Source of the DNA: Tistrella mobilis
GTDB lineage: Bacteria; Pseudomonadota; Alphaproteobacteria; Tistrellales; Tistrellaceae
Assembly (NCBI RefSeq): GCF_039634785.1
Contig: NZ_JBBIAB010000002.1
Span: forward strand, 310,001-374,000
DNA length: 64,000 nucleotides
Reading direction: 5' to 3'
Part shown: positions 1 to 8,733 of the stretch, piece after piece
Layout of the letters: each line of letters starts with the position of its first letter
How positions within the stretch are numbered: position 1 is the first letter of the stretch
Made by a program: the position numbers and the translations under genes
The notes under the pieces: model-generated
Database searches by the model: none
Told to the model about the DNA's origin: nothing
What the model saw: the letters and a program-made list of their open reading frames with translations, nothing else

Positions 1-365
1 TCGGTGAGCCGGGGTCACGCGCCTGCGTGCTGAACGGCGCCGCTGCCCGGACCTGTGCCCGCGGCGACCAGGTGATCATCTGCGCCTCGGCCTATATCGA
101 CGAGCCGGCATTGCATGCGATCGAGCCGGTGGTGCTGACCTTCACCCCCGACAACCAGGTGGACCAGGTGATGCGCTACCGGGTCCGCGAGACCGAACGA
201 CGGCGCTTCGATTTCGCGCTGGAGATGGGCGAGCGCAGCGCCCCGGCCAAGCGGCCGGTGAACCGGGTGGATCTGGATGCCTTCACCCACGACCTGCGCC
301 GCCGCGGGCTGGATGATCATGCGATTGCCGATGTGGTCGCGCGGCATCTGAAGGCGGTTGCCTGA
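1..365 (+). CDS. panD: Aspartate 1-decarboxylase, C-terminal part (5' end off window)
   Basis: The window opens inside this gene; the frame is open from base 3 to the TGA at 363-365. The residues GEPGSRACVLNGAAAR followed by GD and later DN match the C-terminal half of the pyruvoyl enzyme that makes beta-alanine for pantothenate and CoA. The self-cleaving Gly-Ser site lies in the missing N-terminal half. After the point where the family usually ends, the reading frame continues for about 65-70 residues rich in Arg and Asp, with a helical look (RRRGLDDHAIADVVARHL). I cannot assign this tail. Family proteins are normally about 120-140 residues long, so this one is extended. Confidence 0.85.
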   Translation, partial: GEPGSRACVLNGAAARTCARGDQVIICASAYIDEPALHAIEPVVLTFTPDNQVDQVMRYRVRETERRRFDFALEMGERSAPAKRPVNRVDLDAFTHDLRRRGLDDHAIADVVARHLKAVA

Positions 366-409
366 GGACCGGTTGCCTGAGGCGGCCGGAAAATAATCCG
401 ACCGGCGGA

Positions 410-449
410 CGTCAGGGTCGGACGTCCGGCGGACGTCACGACCCTGACG
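410..449 (+). terminator. Inverted repeat behind panD
   Basis: CGTCAGGGTCG at 410-420 and its exact reverse complement CGACCCTGACG at 439-449 are separated by 18 bases. The stem can form in the transcript between panD and the next gene. No T-run follows, so it may be a Rho-dependent end, an attenuator or a protein site rather than an intrinsic terminator. Confidence 0.4.
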
Positions 450-491
450 GCTGTTCGTCATGTCACCGCCCCCAGCTGAAGGCCGCAGATC

Positions 492-1913
492 ATGACCACC
501 ACCTCGATCGCCGATCCCGCCGCCCGGGCGCGTCCGCCGGGGCTCGCTGCCGAAACCGGGGTGCTGGCCCGGCTGGCGGCCCCCATCGTCGTGGCGCAGC
601 TCGCCTATATGGCGACGGGGGCGACCGATTCGATCATGGCCGGCCGGCTCGGCACCGGCGCGTTGGCCGCGGTCGGGCTGGGTGCGGCGATCTGGGTACC
701 GGTCACCACCTTTATCGGCGGTGCGCTTTATGTGCTGCTGCCGCTGATCGCCGGCCATGCGGCCGCCGGCCGTGACGGCGCCGGCGGCCGCGATGCCGTG
801 CAGGCCGCCTGGGGCGGCATTGCCATCGGCCTGATCGGCGCGCTGTTCCTGGCCTTCGGCATGCCGCGGCTGCTGCCGCATATGGGGGTGGACCCGGCGT
901 TGATCGATCCGACGGCGGCCTATCTCGCCGCGGTGGCGCCGGGTGTGCCGCTGGTCGGGCTGTCGATGGCGGCGCGCTATTTCTGCGACGGCCATTCCGA
1001 TACCCGCCCGGCCATGGTGACCGCGATCTTCATCGCCCTGCTGAACGTGCCGCTGAACCTGGTTCTGATGTTCGACGATGCCTTCGGTCCCGGCACCGGG
1101 GCCGGGCTGGGTGTGGTCGGGGCCGGCATATCCAGCGCGATCTGCATGGCGACCGGCGCCCTGATCCTGACCATGCGCGCGCTGACCGCCGGGCGCTATG
1201 CGCCGGCGCGGCGCGGCCCCGTGCCGCTGCGCCCCGATCTGCGCGCCATGCTGGGGCTGTTGCGCCAGGGGCTGCCGATCGGCCTCGCCTTTCTGGTCGA
1301 GTATTCGATGATGAGCACGGTGGCGGTGCTGATCGGCGGCATCGGCGCCGTGGCGCTGGCCGCCCATCAGATCGCCTTCAACGTGACCGTGGTGCTGTTC
1401 ATGATCCCGGTTTCGGTGTCGATCGGGGTCAGCATCCGGGTCGGCGGGGCGATCGGCGCGGCCGATCCTGCCGCGGCGCGCCGCGCGCTTGCGGCCGGGC
1501 TGGCGCTGGGCTGCGGCCTTGCCATGGTCACGGCGGTGCTGGTCGTGCTCTTCGCGCCCGAGATTGCCGGTATCTACGCCGCCGATGATGCGGTGGTGGT
1601 GCTGGCGGTGCGCCTGCTGCTGCTGGCCGCGGCTTTTCAGGTGATCGATGCCCTGCAGGTGGTGCTGGGCGGTGCGCTGCGTGGCCGCGGCGACGTCAAC
1701 CTGCCGCTGCTGATGATGCTGGGCGCCTATTGGCTGGTGGGCCAGCCGGTCGGCTGGCAGATGGGCGCCACCGAGGGGGCGGCCGGCTGGTGGTACGGCA
1801 TCCTGGCCGGCATCACCACCATCGCGGGCCTGTTCGCCTGGCGCACATGGCGGGGCTTCACCGACCGCGCGCTTCGGCCCCTGATGGCGGCCGGTGGGGA
1901 TATGCGGTCATGA
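492..1913 (+). CDS. MATE family multidrug efflux transporter
   Basis: A 473-residue inner-membrane protein with about twelve hydrophobic segments arranged as two six-helix halves. The first half begins with LARLAAPIVVAQLAYMATGATDS, which I recognise as the opening helix of NorM/DinF-type MATE exporters. The second half begins near residue 255 with GLLRQGLPIGLAFLVEYSM. Such proteins export cationic or aromatic compounds using a Na+ or H+ gradient. The stop overlaps the start of the following MFS gene (ATGA), so the two are probably co-transcribed. Substrate unknown. Confidence 0.88.
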   Translation: MTTTSIADPAARARPPGLAAETGVLARLAAPIVVAQLAYMATGATDSIMAGRLGTGALAAVGLGAAIWVPVTTFIGGALYVLLPLIAGHAAAGRDGAGGRDAVQAAWGGIAIGLIGALFLAFGMPRLLPHMGVDPALIDPTAAYLAAVAPGVPLVGLSMAARYFCDGHSDTRPAMVTAIFIALLNVPLNLVLMFDDAFGPGTGAGLGVVGAGISSAICMATGALILTMRALTAGRYAPARRGPVPLRPDLRAMLGLLRQGLPIGLAFLVEYSMMSTVAVLIGGIGAVALAAHQIAFNVTVVLFMIPVSVSIGVSIRVGGAIGAADPAAARRALAAGLALGCGLAMVTAVLVVLFAPEIAGIYAADDAVVVLAVRLLLLAAAFQVIDALQVVLGGALRGRGDVNLPLLMMLGAYWLVGQPVGWQMGATEGAAGWWYGILAGITTIAGLFAWRTWRGFTDRALRPLMAAGGDMRS

Positions 1914-3241
1914 TCGAGCTGCGCCTCGCCCTGCAATACGTGCCGCTCGGCTGCTTCTACGGCTTCCTCTACACCGCCCTGCCGGTATTGCTCAGGGCGG
2001 GGGGCGCGGAAAGCGCCGCGGTCGGCCTGCTGGGCCTGCTGGCGTTGCCGACCGGGATCGCTTTTTTCTGGGCGCCGCTGATCGATCGCGGCGCCCGCGC
2101 CCCGGCCGCGGCGGCCGCCCGTCACCGGCGCTGGATGATCGTGACCCAGGTGCTGGCCGCAGCCGCGCTCGCCGTGGTGGCGGCGGTGGATCCGGCAGCG
2201 GTCGATCCGGGTGGGGGCGATCCGGGTGGGATGGGCGGGCTCGACCGGTCGCTTTATCTGATCGTGCTGGCGCTGCTGTTCGTGATCTCGATCCTGTTCG
2301 CCACCAAGGAGGTGGCGGCCAATGCGCTGCTGCGCGAGATGGCGGCGGGCAGCCCCGGGCTGATGGCCCGCGCCAACGGGCTGCGCGCCGCAGCGCTGTT
2401 CCTGGGCACCTGGATCGGCAGCGGCATGCTGACCGGCTGGTACGAGGTGATCGGCTGGCGCGACGCCTTCCTGATCACTGCCGGGCTCGGCATTCTGATG
2501 CTGCCGGCGATGATCGGGCTGGGGGCATGCGGCAGCCGGCAGGCCAGCGGACCCGCGACGGGTGCTCAGGCGGGAGAGGAAGGCCTGGACGGCGCCTTCG
2601 CCGCGCTCGGCCACATGCTGCGCCATGCCGGGGGGCGCCGGCGGATGGCCGGGCTGTCGATCGTGGCGGTGCCGCTGGCCCTGCCGGTTGCGATGTTCCC
2701 GGTCTTCCTGGCCGATGCCGGGCTGACCATGGAGCGGATCGGCCTGGTGCTGGGCGGGGGTGGCACCATCGCCAGCCTGGCGGCCGCCTGGGGGACCGGG
2801 CGGCTGGCGGCGCGCTTCGGCGCCGGGCGGGTGATGGTGACGCTGATTGCCGGCCAGATCGCGGCGCTGGCGGTCTGGACCGGCTTTGCGCTGGCAGCCG
2901 GCCGCGGCCTGGCGGTCGACGGCACGGCGCTGGCGGCGCTCGGCGTCGTCCAGCTCTCGGCCTATGCCGGCTTCACCGTGATCCTGAACATCCTGGCCAT
3001 GGAGCGGGCGCGCACCACCCATGCCGGCACGGATATCGCGGTGCTGCGCGGCAGCTTCTACCTCACCGCCACGGCGGCCCACATGGCCGGCGGCTGGCTG
3101 GCCGACCCGCTCGGCTGGCCGGGCTATTTTGGTCTCACCACCCTGATCTTCGTGCTGGTTCTGCCGCTGCTGCGCCTGGCCGATCCATCGGCCTGCCGCC
3201 GGCCTGCCGGCAGGCCGGTGGCGTCGGGCGCGGTGGATTGA
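1910..3241 (+). CDS. MFS permease, AmpG/RhtX-FptX-like
   Basis: A 443-residue membrane protein whose ATG (1910) overlaps the MATE stop by four bases; frames that begin further upstream run through the MATE gene and are rejected. The start, with GCFYGFLYTALPVLLRAGG and then ALPTGIAFFWAPLIDR, is the pattern seen in the RhtX/FptX siderophore and AmpG muropeptide permease group. There are about twelve hydrophobic segments with a charged loop near residue 210. The MATE-MFS pair could be an export/import unit for one compound. The gene ends three bases before a converging gene. Confidence 0.8.
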   Translation: MIELRLALQYVPLGCFYGFLYTALPVLLRAGGAESAAVGLLGLLALPTGIAFFWAPLIDRGARAPAAAAARHRRWMIVTQVLAAAALAVVAAVDPAAVDPGGGDPGGMGGLDRSLYLIVLALLFVISILFATKEVAANALLREMAAGSPGLMARANGLRAAALFLGTWIGSGMLTGWYEVIGWRDAFLITAGLGILMLPAMIGLGACGSRQASGPATGAQAGEEGLDGAFAALGHMLRHAGGRRRMAGLSIVAVPLALPVAMFPVFLADAGLTMERIGLVLGGGGTIASLAAAWGTGRLAARFGAGRVMVTLIAGQIAALAVWTGFALAAGRGLAVDGTALAALGVVQLSAYAGFTVILNILAMERARTTHAGTDIAVLRGSFYLTATAAHMAGGWLADPLGWPGYFGLTTLIFVLVLPLLRLADPSACRRPAGRPVASGAVD

Positions 3242-3244
3242 GGA

Positions 3245-4291
3245 TCAGCGGATCTTTTCCGCAAACGACCAGGCGAGTTCGGCCAGCGGCACCGCCTTGC
3301 GGCCGACCTCTTCGGCATCGGCATTGGCGGCGGTGCCGTCCAGCGCGCGGCGGGCGATGCCCTGCAGGATGGCGGCCAGGCGGAACAGGCTCAACACCAC
3401 ATAGACATCCCAGGACGGCGAGGGCGCAAAGCCGGTGCGGGCCAGCCACATCTCCAGATAAGCGCGTTCGTCCGGGATGCCGGCGGCCGCGAAATCGGTG
3501 CCGGCCAGGCCGCGGAACAGGCCCGGGGCGATGCGCCAGGTCATCATGTGATAGGCGAAATCGGCCAGCGGATTGCCCAGCGTCGACAGCTCCCAGTCCA
3601 GCACCGCCACCACCCGGGGTTCGGTCGGGTGGATGATCACATTGTCCAGCCGGTAATCGCCATGAACCAGACGGGTGTCGTCTTCCGCCGGCACGTGCTC
3701 GGGCAGCCATTGGATCAGCCGTTCCATCGCCGGATTGGCCACGGTCTCGGATGCCCGATACTGGCGGGTCCAGCGGGCGATCTGGCGTTCGACGTAATTG
3801 CCGCGCCGGCCGTGATCGCCCAGCCCGATCGCATCCGGGGCGAGCGCATGGATGCGGGCGATGGCGTCGTTCATCGACGAAAAGATCGCCCCCCGCTCGG
3901 CCGGGGTGAGGTCGGGCAGGCGCGGATCCCAGAAAATCCGGCCGGGCACGAAATCCATCACATAGAACATCGATCCGAACACCGCCGGATCGGTGCAGAG
4001 CGCATGCACCGGCGGCACCGGCACGCCCGTGCCCTGAAGTGCGGCCAGCACCCGGAATTCGCGGTCGACCGCATGGGCGGAGGGCAGCACCTCGCCCAGC
4101 GGCTTGCGGCGCAGCACATAGGTTCCGGCCTCGCTCCGGATCCGGAAGGTCGGGTTCGACTGGCCGCCGGCGAAACGCTCCAGCGCCAGCCGGCCATGCC
4201 GGCCGGGAACGTGATCGGCGAACCAGGCTTCGAGGGCGCCGGTGTCGGGTGTCGCCGTGTCGGGCATCGTGGTCTGGGGGGCGGTGCTCAT
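3245..4291 (-). CDS. Phosphotransferase family protein (APH fold, ACAD10/11-like)
   Basis: A 348-residue protein with the aminoglycoside-phosphotransferase kinase fold: Brenner motif HGDYRLDN at residues 210-217 and the Mg-binding LDWE at about 231-234, followed by GNPLADFAYH. The N-terminal FAGGQSNPTF is the glycine-rich region of the ACAD10/11 type. In these families the enzyme is thought to phosphorylate hydroxyacyl-CoA intermediates before removal of phosphate, not antibiotics, but the substrate here cannot be read. It converges on the MFS gene and diverges from tam. Confidence 0.82.
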   Translation of the reverse strand: MSTAPQTTMPDTATPDTGALEAWFADHVPGRHGRLALERFAGGQSNPTFRIRSEAGTYVLRRKPLGEVLPSAHAVDREFRVLAALQGTGVPVPPVHALCTDPAVFGSMFYVMDFVPGRIFWDPRLPDLTPAERGAIFSSMNDAIARIHALAPDAIGLGDHGRRGNYVERQIARWTRQYRASETVANPAMERLIQWLPEHVPAEDDTRLVHGDYRLDNVIIHPTEPRVVAVLDWELSTLGNPLADFAYHMMTWRIAPGLFRGLAGTDFAAAGIPDERAYLEMWLARTGFAPSPSWDVYVVLSLFRLAAILQGIARRALDGTAANADAEEVGRKAVPLAELAWSFAEKIR

Positions 4292-4415
4292 CGGGCGGAG
4301 GCTCCTGCGGCCTTGTTCTGGTCATCAGCTTACCCGCGGGTTGGTCCCGGTGCCAGGGGTTGTGGGAGAGGACGTCCCGGCGCAGACTGTGCACCCACAA
4401 CCGGAGCCTGCCCCC

Positions 4416-5180
4416 ATGACCTGGTCCCCCGCCCGATATCTGACCTTCGAGGCCGAGCGTACCCGCCCGGTGGTCGATCTGCTGGCCCATGTGCCGACCG
4501 ATCCGGTCCGGAGCGCGGTCGATCTGGGCTGCGGCCCGGGCAATTCGACCGAGGTGCTGATCCGCCGCTTTCCGGGCGCGCGGGTAACGGCGCTCGACTC
4601 CTCGCCCGAGATGGTGGCGGCCGCCAGGGCAAGGCTGCCGGATATCGATGTCGCGCAGGATGATGTCAGCCGCTGGCAGGCTGCGGGGCCGTTCGACGTG
4701 ATCCTGTCCAACGCCGTGCTGCAATGGGTGCCGGGGCATGACGTGCTGCTGCCGGCGCTGGTGGAGCGGCTGGCCCCGGGCGGCAGCCTGGCGGTGCAGA
4801 TGCCCGACAACATGGCCGAACCCAGCCATGTGCTGATGCGCGAGACCGCGGCCCAGGGCCCCTGGGCCGAGCGGCTGGCGGGTGCCGCCCGCGCGCCCCT
4901 GCCGCCCGCCGCCTGGTATTACCAGCTGCTGCGCAACCTGGCGGGCCGGGTGGATATCTGGCGCACCACCTATATCCACGTCCTGCCCGGCGGGCCGGAT
5001 GCGGTGGTGGACTGGGTGAAGGCCACGGGGCTGCGCCCCTTCCTGGACCCGCTGAGCCCGGCCGAGCGCGACGACTTTCTGAACCGCTACCGCACGAAGA
5101 TCGCCGCCGCCTATCCGCCGCTTGCCGACGGGACGGTGCTGCTGCCCTTCCCACGCCTGTTCATGATCGCCACCCGCTGA
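4416..5180 (+). CDS. tam: Trans-aconitate 2-methyltransferase
   Basis: A 254-residue class I SAM-dependent methyltransferase. Motif I is AVDLGCGPGNSTEVL (about residues 29-43), followed by ALDSSPEMV for the ribose-binding acidic loop and ILSNAVLQWVP. The overall order and length match E. coli Tam, which methylates trans-aconitate that arises from cis-aconitate and would poison aconitase. The ATG at 4416 follows CCGGAG. The long upstream open frame from 4242 has no ribosome site and is antisense to the previous gene. Confidence 0.85.
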   Translation: MTWSPARYLTFEAERTRPVVDLLAHVPTDPVRSAVDLGCGPGNSTEVLIRRFPGARVTALDSSPEMVAAARARLPDIDVAQDDVSRWQAAGPFDVILSNAVLQWVPGHDVLLPALVERLAPGGSLAVQMPDNMAEPSHVLMRETAAQGPWAERLAGAARAPLPPAAWYYQLLRNLAGRVDIWRTTYIHVLPGGPDAVVDWVKATGLRPFLDPLSPAERDDFLNRYRTKIAAAYPPLADGTVLLPFPRLFMIATR

Positions 5181-5198
5181 GCCGGAGCCCCAAGCCCC

Positions 5199-5789
5199 AT
5201 GTCCGACGACCTGATCCTTTACACCAACCCGCAATCGCGCGGCATGATCGCACGCTGGATGCTGGAAGAGGTGGGCGTCGCCTACCGCACCGTGGTGCTG
5301 GAGTACGGCGCCCCGATGAAGGCGCCCGACTATCTGGCGCTCAACCCCATGGGCAAGGTGCCGACCCTGGTCCATAACGGCGCGGTGGTGACCGAATGCG
5401 CCGCGATCTGCGCCTATCTGGCCGAAACCTTCCCCGAAGCGGGGCTCGCCCCCCGGCCCCATGAACGCGCGGCCTGGTTCCGCTGGCTGTTCTTCGGCGC
5501 AGGGCCGCTGGAGGCGGCGATCATCAACCGCGCGCTCGGCATCGAGGTGCCGGCCGAACGCGAGCGCAGCGTCGGCTACGGCAATTTCACCCGGGTGATG
5601 GACACGCTGGAGGTGGCCGTCTCCGCCAGCCCCTACCTGGCCGGCGACCGCTTCACCGCCGCGGATGTGTATCTGGGCGCCCAGATCGGCTGGGGCCTGC
5701 AATTCGGCACCATGGAACGCCGCCCGGCCTTCGAAACCTACTGGGCCCGCCTGGCCGGCCGGCCGGCGCTGGCGCGGGCGGGGGGGTGA
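5199..5789 (+). CDS. Glutathione S-transferase family protein
   Basis: A 196-residue cytosolic protein with the two-domain GST layout: a thioredoxin-like half (LILYTNPQSRGMIARWMLEE, then NPMGKVPTL and VVTECAAICAYLA) and an all-helical C-terminal half with AGDRFTAADVYLG. The Ser in PQSRG is the likely glutathione-activating residue of beta/theta-like bacterial forms. It lies 18 bases behind tam and ends one base before the converging FAD gene. Substrate not predictable. Confidence 0.85.
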   Translation: MSDDLILYTNPQSRGMIARWMLEEVGVAYRTVVLEYGAPMKAPDYLALNPMGKVPTLVHNGAVVTECAAICAYLAETFPEAGLAPRPHERAAWFRWLFFGAGPLEAAIINRALGIEVPAERERSVGYGNFTRVMDTLEVAVSASPYLAGDRFTAADVYLGAQIGWGLQFGTMERRPAFETYWARLAGRPALARAGG

Positions 5790-7184
5790 TCACGCCGCCG
5801 CTGCAGCCCGCCCCGCCACCCGCCCCAGCGTCACCGCGGTGAGCAGGCCGTTGCCCGACAGATAGCCGGCGGCCCGGGCGCCCGAGACGCCGCAGGCGGC
5901 GCCGCCGGCGGCGTAGAGGTTGGGCAGGGGGTGGCCGGTGGTGTCGAGGACGCGGGCTGCGCTGTCGACGACCAGGCCGCCCTGGGTGTGGAAGAGCGCG
6001 CCGGTGACCTTGACCGCGCAATAGGGGGCGGCGAGCGGGCGCGTGGTGGTGAAGTCGCGGCCGAAGGCGTCGGGGGTGGTGCCGGCGCGGGCGGAGGCGA
6101 CCGCGTCCATGGTGCGGATGAGCGCTTCGGCGGGCAGGTTCATGCGGCGGGCGAGGGTTGGCAGGTCGTCCGCCGTGATCACGGCGCCCATGGCCTCGGC
6201 GCGCTTGAAATCTTCGAACTGGCGGGTGATGGCGGCGATGCGGCCGTCGAACACCGTCCAGGCGAGGCCGTCCGGCTGGCGCAGCACCTCGGCCGCCTGT
6301 TCGGAATAGCCGGTGGCCTCGTTGGAGAAGCGCTCGCCCGCCAGGTTCACCTGGATGCCGCCTTCGGTGATGGTGGCCCAGCTGATCAGGATGCCGGCCG
6401 GGTGGGCGACCGAGCCATGGCCCTGATGGCCGGGCAGATGGCGGGTGGCGGCGCCCAGCGCCTGGCCCCAGAGCAGCGCATCGCCCTTGTTGCCGTCATG
6501 GCCGAAATAGAGCGCATCGGCAAGCGACGGGATGTGTTCGCGCACCAGCGCCCTGTTGCCGCCATAGCCGTTGCAGGCCAGGATCAGCCGGCCGCAGCCG
6601 ACCTCGTCGACCGAGCCGTCGGGGCGGGTGAAGGCGAGGCCGGTGATGCGGCCCGCCGCATCGGCATAAAGCCGGGTGACGGTCGCCTCGCACAGGATGT
6701 CGATGCCGGCGGCCTCTGCCGCGCCGCGCAGCGCATCGATCAACTCTTCGCCCGAGCGGGTCGGCAGGCCGTGCATGCGCCGGGCGCCGTGGCCCGGATA
6801 GCTGAAATCCGCCACCACCGAAAAGGGCAGGCCGTAGCGGTCGCCCAGCCATTCGATGGCGGGCCCTGCTTCGCGCGTCACCAGCGCCACCAGATCGGGG
6901 TCGGGCTCTCCCTTCGCCTTGGCCATGATGTCGGCGGCGAAGGCTTCTGCCGTGTCGGTGATGCCGGCGGCTTTCTGCCAGCGCGTGCCGGCGGCCGGGA
7001 TCAGGCCGGCGGAGAGGGCGGTGGAGCCGCGCGGCACGACATCGCGTTCCAGCACCAGCACCTCGGCACCCGCCTCGCGCGCCGCCAGCGCCGCAACCAG
7101 ACCGGCGGCTCCGGCGCCCACCACCACCACGGGCACGGTGAATTCGAACACCCTGGCGCCGTCCCGGATCACCTCGCTCACCAT
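5790..7184 (-). CDS. FAD-dependent oxidoreductase (fumarate reductase / ketosteroid dehydrogenase-like)
   Basis: A 464-residue flavoprotein. The N-terminal dinucleotide fold VVVGAGAAGLVAALAAREAG ends in an acidic residue (LERD). The middle holds the mobile capping domain of the FrdA/KsdD superfamily, and the C-terminus PNLYAAGGAACG ... GYLSGNGLLTAV closes the FAD site. The start at 7184 was chosen because the fold begins there; an upstream extension in frame to 7427 is low-complexity and covers the intergenic operators. It is divergent from the GntR regulator, which probably controls it. A decayed copy of its C-terminus lies at 15905-16027. Confidence 0.8.
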   Translation of the reverse strand: MVSEVIRDGARVFEFTVPVVVVGAGAAGLVAALAAREAGAEVLVLERDVVPRGSTALSAGLIPAAGTRWQKAAGITDTAEAFAADIMAKAKGEPDPDLVALVTREAGPAIEWLGDRYGLPFSVVADFSYPGHGARRMHGLPTRSGEELIDALRGAAEAAGIDILCEATVTRLYADAAGRITGLAFTRPDGSVDEVGCGRLILACNGYGGNRALVREHIPSLADALYFGHDGNKGDALLWGQALGAATRHLPGHQGHGSVAHPAGILISWATITEGGIQVNLAGERFSNEATGYSEQAAEVLRQPDGLAWTVFDGRIAAITRQFEDFKRAEAMGAVITADDLPTLARRMNLPAEALIRTMDAVASARAGTTPDAFGRDFTTTRPLAAPYCAVKVTGALFHTQGGLVVDSAARVLDTTGHPLPNLYAAGGAACGVSGARAAGYLSGNGLLTAVTLGRVAGRAAAAA

Positions 7185-7259
7185 CAGCCTCCCTGCTTCC
7201 CGCCACCGGACCCCGCTGCCGGCAGCACCGCAACCTGTCCCATGTGACGGAGTGTAATC

Positions 7260-7277
7260 TGTATCAGATCTAATACA
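7260..7277. promoter_or_regulatory. Candidate GntR operator 1
   Basis: TGTAT, eight bases, ATACA: an inverted repeat in the divergent gap between the FAD oxidoreductase and the GntR/UTRA gene. It is preceded by C, so the half-site is CTGTAT, the same as in the second site at 7384-7399. Confidence 0.45.
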
Positions 7278-7383
7278 AGATTTGTCATACGGGGGCGAGG
7301 TGTCATAGGCTTGGCCGTGCCGGGCCCACCTCGGACGGCAGATCGCAGACAGGCTTGACAAGCCGCATATCGCGGTTCGAATA

Positions 7384-7399
7384 ATACAGGCAGCTGTAT
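7384..7399. promoter_or_regulatory. Candidate GntR operator 2
   Basis: ATACAG-GCAG-CTGTAT, a perfect 6+4+6 inverted repeat 26 bases ahead of the regulator start codon. It shares the CTGTAT half-site with operator 1, as expected for autoregulation and control of the divergent oxidoreductase. Confidence 0.5.
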
Positions 7400-7425
7400 C
7401 ACGAATGGGACAGGAGAGGGGCCGC

Positions 7426-8301
7426 ATGGCGGGGGTCGAGCCGTTGAAGGCACGCAGGCTCTACCTGCTGCTGCGTGACCGCATCGTCAGCGGCGAGGAC
7501 CGCCCGCAGACCCGCCTGCCCAGCGAGCCGATGCTGGCCGAACAGCACGGCGTGTCGCGGGTGACCGTGCGCCGGGCGCTGGACAAGCTGGCCGGCGAAG
7601 GGCTGATCGAGCGGCGGCCCGGATCGGGCACCTTCGTGGCGGGGCGGCGCAACGAGGCGCCGGTGACCGCCGATTTTTCCAACCTGCTGACGCATCTGGT
7701 CGAAATGGGTCGGCGGACCGAGGTGCGCCTGCTGTCGTTCGGCTATGTGATGCCGCCACCGGCGGTGGCCGAGGCGCTGGGCCTGGCGGCGGGAGAGCGG
7801 GTGCAGCGGGCGGTGCGCCTGCGCCTGATCGACGGCACGCCCTTTTCGTATCTCATCACCCATGTGCCTGAACGCATCGGCGTGTCGTATTCCGAGGCCG
7901 AAATGGCCTCCACGCCGCTGCTGGAACTGCTGGAGCGATCCGGCATCGTGGCCGACCGCGCCAGCCAGACCATCGGCGCCGCGCTTGCCGGCCCCGATCT
8001 CGCCGAGGCGCTGGGGCTGGAAATCGGTGCGGCCCTGCTGTCGATGACCCGCGTGGTGCAGGGCATCGACGGTGAGGGCATCGAGCATCTGCACGCCTTC
8101 TACCGGCCCGATCTCTATTCCTTCCGGATGGATCTGGTGCGCACCGGGCCGGGGGATGCCCGGTCGTGGACACCGGTGGGGCCGGCCCGCAAGGGCGCCA
8201 CCCGATCCCGCGGCCAGGCCGCGGCGCGGGCGGAGACCGAAACCCATCAGCGGCGGAGCACGGTGCGGCGGGGGAGCACGCCGCGCAAGAAGACGCCGTA
8301 G
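7426..8301 (+). CDS. GntR family transcriptional regulator, HutC/UTRA type
   Basis: A 291-residue regulator with an N-terminal winged helix (LYLLLRDRIVSGE, LPSEPMLAEQHGVSRVTVRRAL, ERRPGSGTFVAG) and a UTRA effector domain from about residue 75 (ERVQRAVRLRLIDGTPFSYLITHVP). UTRA domains bind small carboxylates, sugars or histidine-pathway ligands. The ATG at 7426 has GGAGAGGGG just upstream; an ATG at 7405 in the same frame lacks one. The last 45 residues are an Arg-rich, low-complexity tail. It is placed to control both the divergent FAD gene and the LIV-type transporter cluster downstream. Confidence 0.85.
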   Translation: MAGVEPLKARRLYLLLRDRIVSGEDRPQTRLPSEPMLAEQHGVSRVTVRRALDKLAGEGLIERRPGSGTFVAGRRNEAPVTADFSNLLTHLVEMGRRTEVRLLSFGYVMPPPAVAEALGLAAGERVQRAVRLRLIDGTPFSYLITHVPERIGVSYSEAEMASTPLLELLERSGIVADRASQTIGAALAGPDLAEALGLEIGAALLSMTRVVQGIDGEGIEHLHAFYRPDLYSFRMDLVRTGPGDARSWTPVGPARKGATRSRGQAAARAETETHQRRSTVRRGSTPRKKTP

Positions 8302-8388
8302 GAAGACGACGCCGTACAGAATGCCCGGCGCTGCATCGCGCCGGATGTCCGTCGCCGTCGCCGCCCCGTATTTGCCTGTCTTCCGTAC

Positions 8389-8565
8389 CGTCATCCCGGC
8401 GGAGGCCGGGATCCAGGTAGGTAGCTGCGGGAATGAACGAGGTTCACGTGTAAAGGCCGTCATGCCGGGCCACGCCATGCATGCCGGCATCCCGGCCATT
8501 GCCAGGATATTCGCCGCTCTTCGCGCGGAGATGAACCTGGATCCCGGCCTTCGCCGGGATGACGG
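8389..8565. repeat. REP-like inverted pair, type A (within gene-free gap 8302-8733)
   Basis: Two copies of an imperfect palindrome face each other: 8389-8418 and, inverted, 8535-8565. The core reads CCGGCGRAGGCCGGGATCCA. Similar pairs lie at 22753-22929 and 26483-26648. The remainder of the 8302-8733 gap shows nothing I can read as coding apart from the ribosome site AGGAGG of the next gene. Confidence 0.75.
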
Positions 8566-8733
8566 TGGAGGGGGTGTGTGCACGGCATGGTGAGGGCACG
8601 GCCCGACAATGACTGCGGGGCACGCTGAAGCGCGAGGATATGCCCACCGGGGCAGGGACAAGACCCCGGACCGGGACAAAGAACAATGACAGCGGCCGGC
8701 GGTGGGACGACGGCCGGCAGAGGAGGCACGATC

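Noticed and set aside
3135-5702. Very long minus-strand open frame over the phosphotransferase, tam and GST genes
   Set aside because: Its product has no family blocks; it overlaps three genes with clear motifs, and is a product of high G+C.
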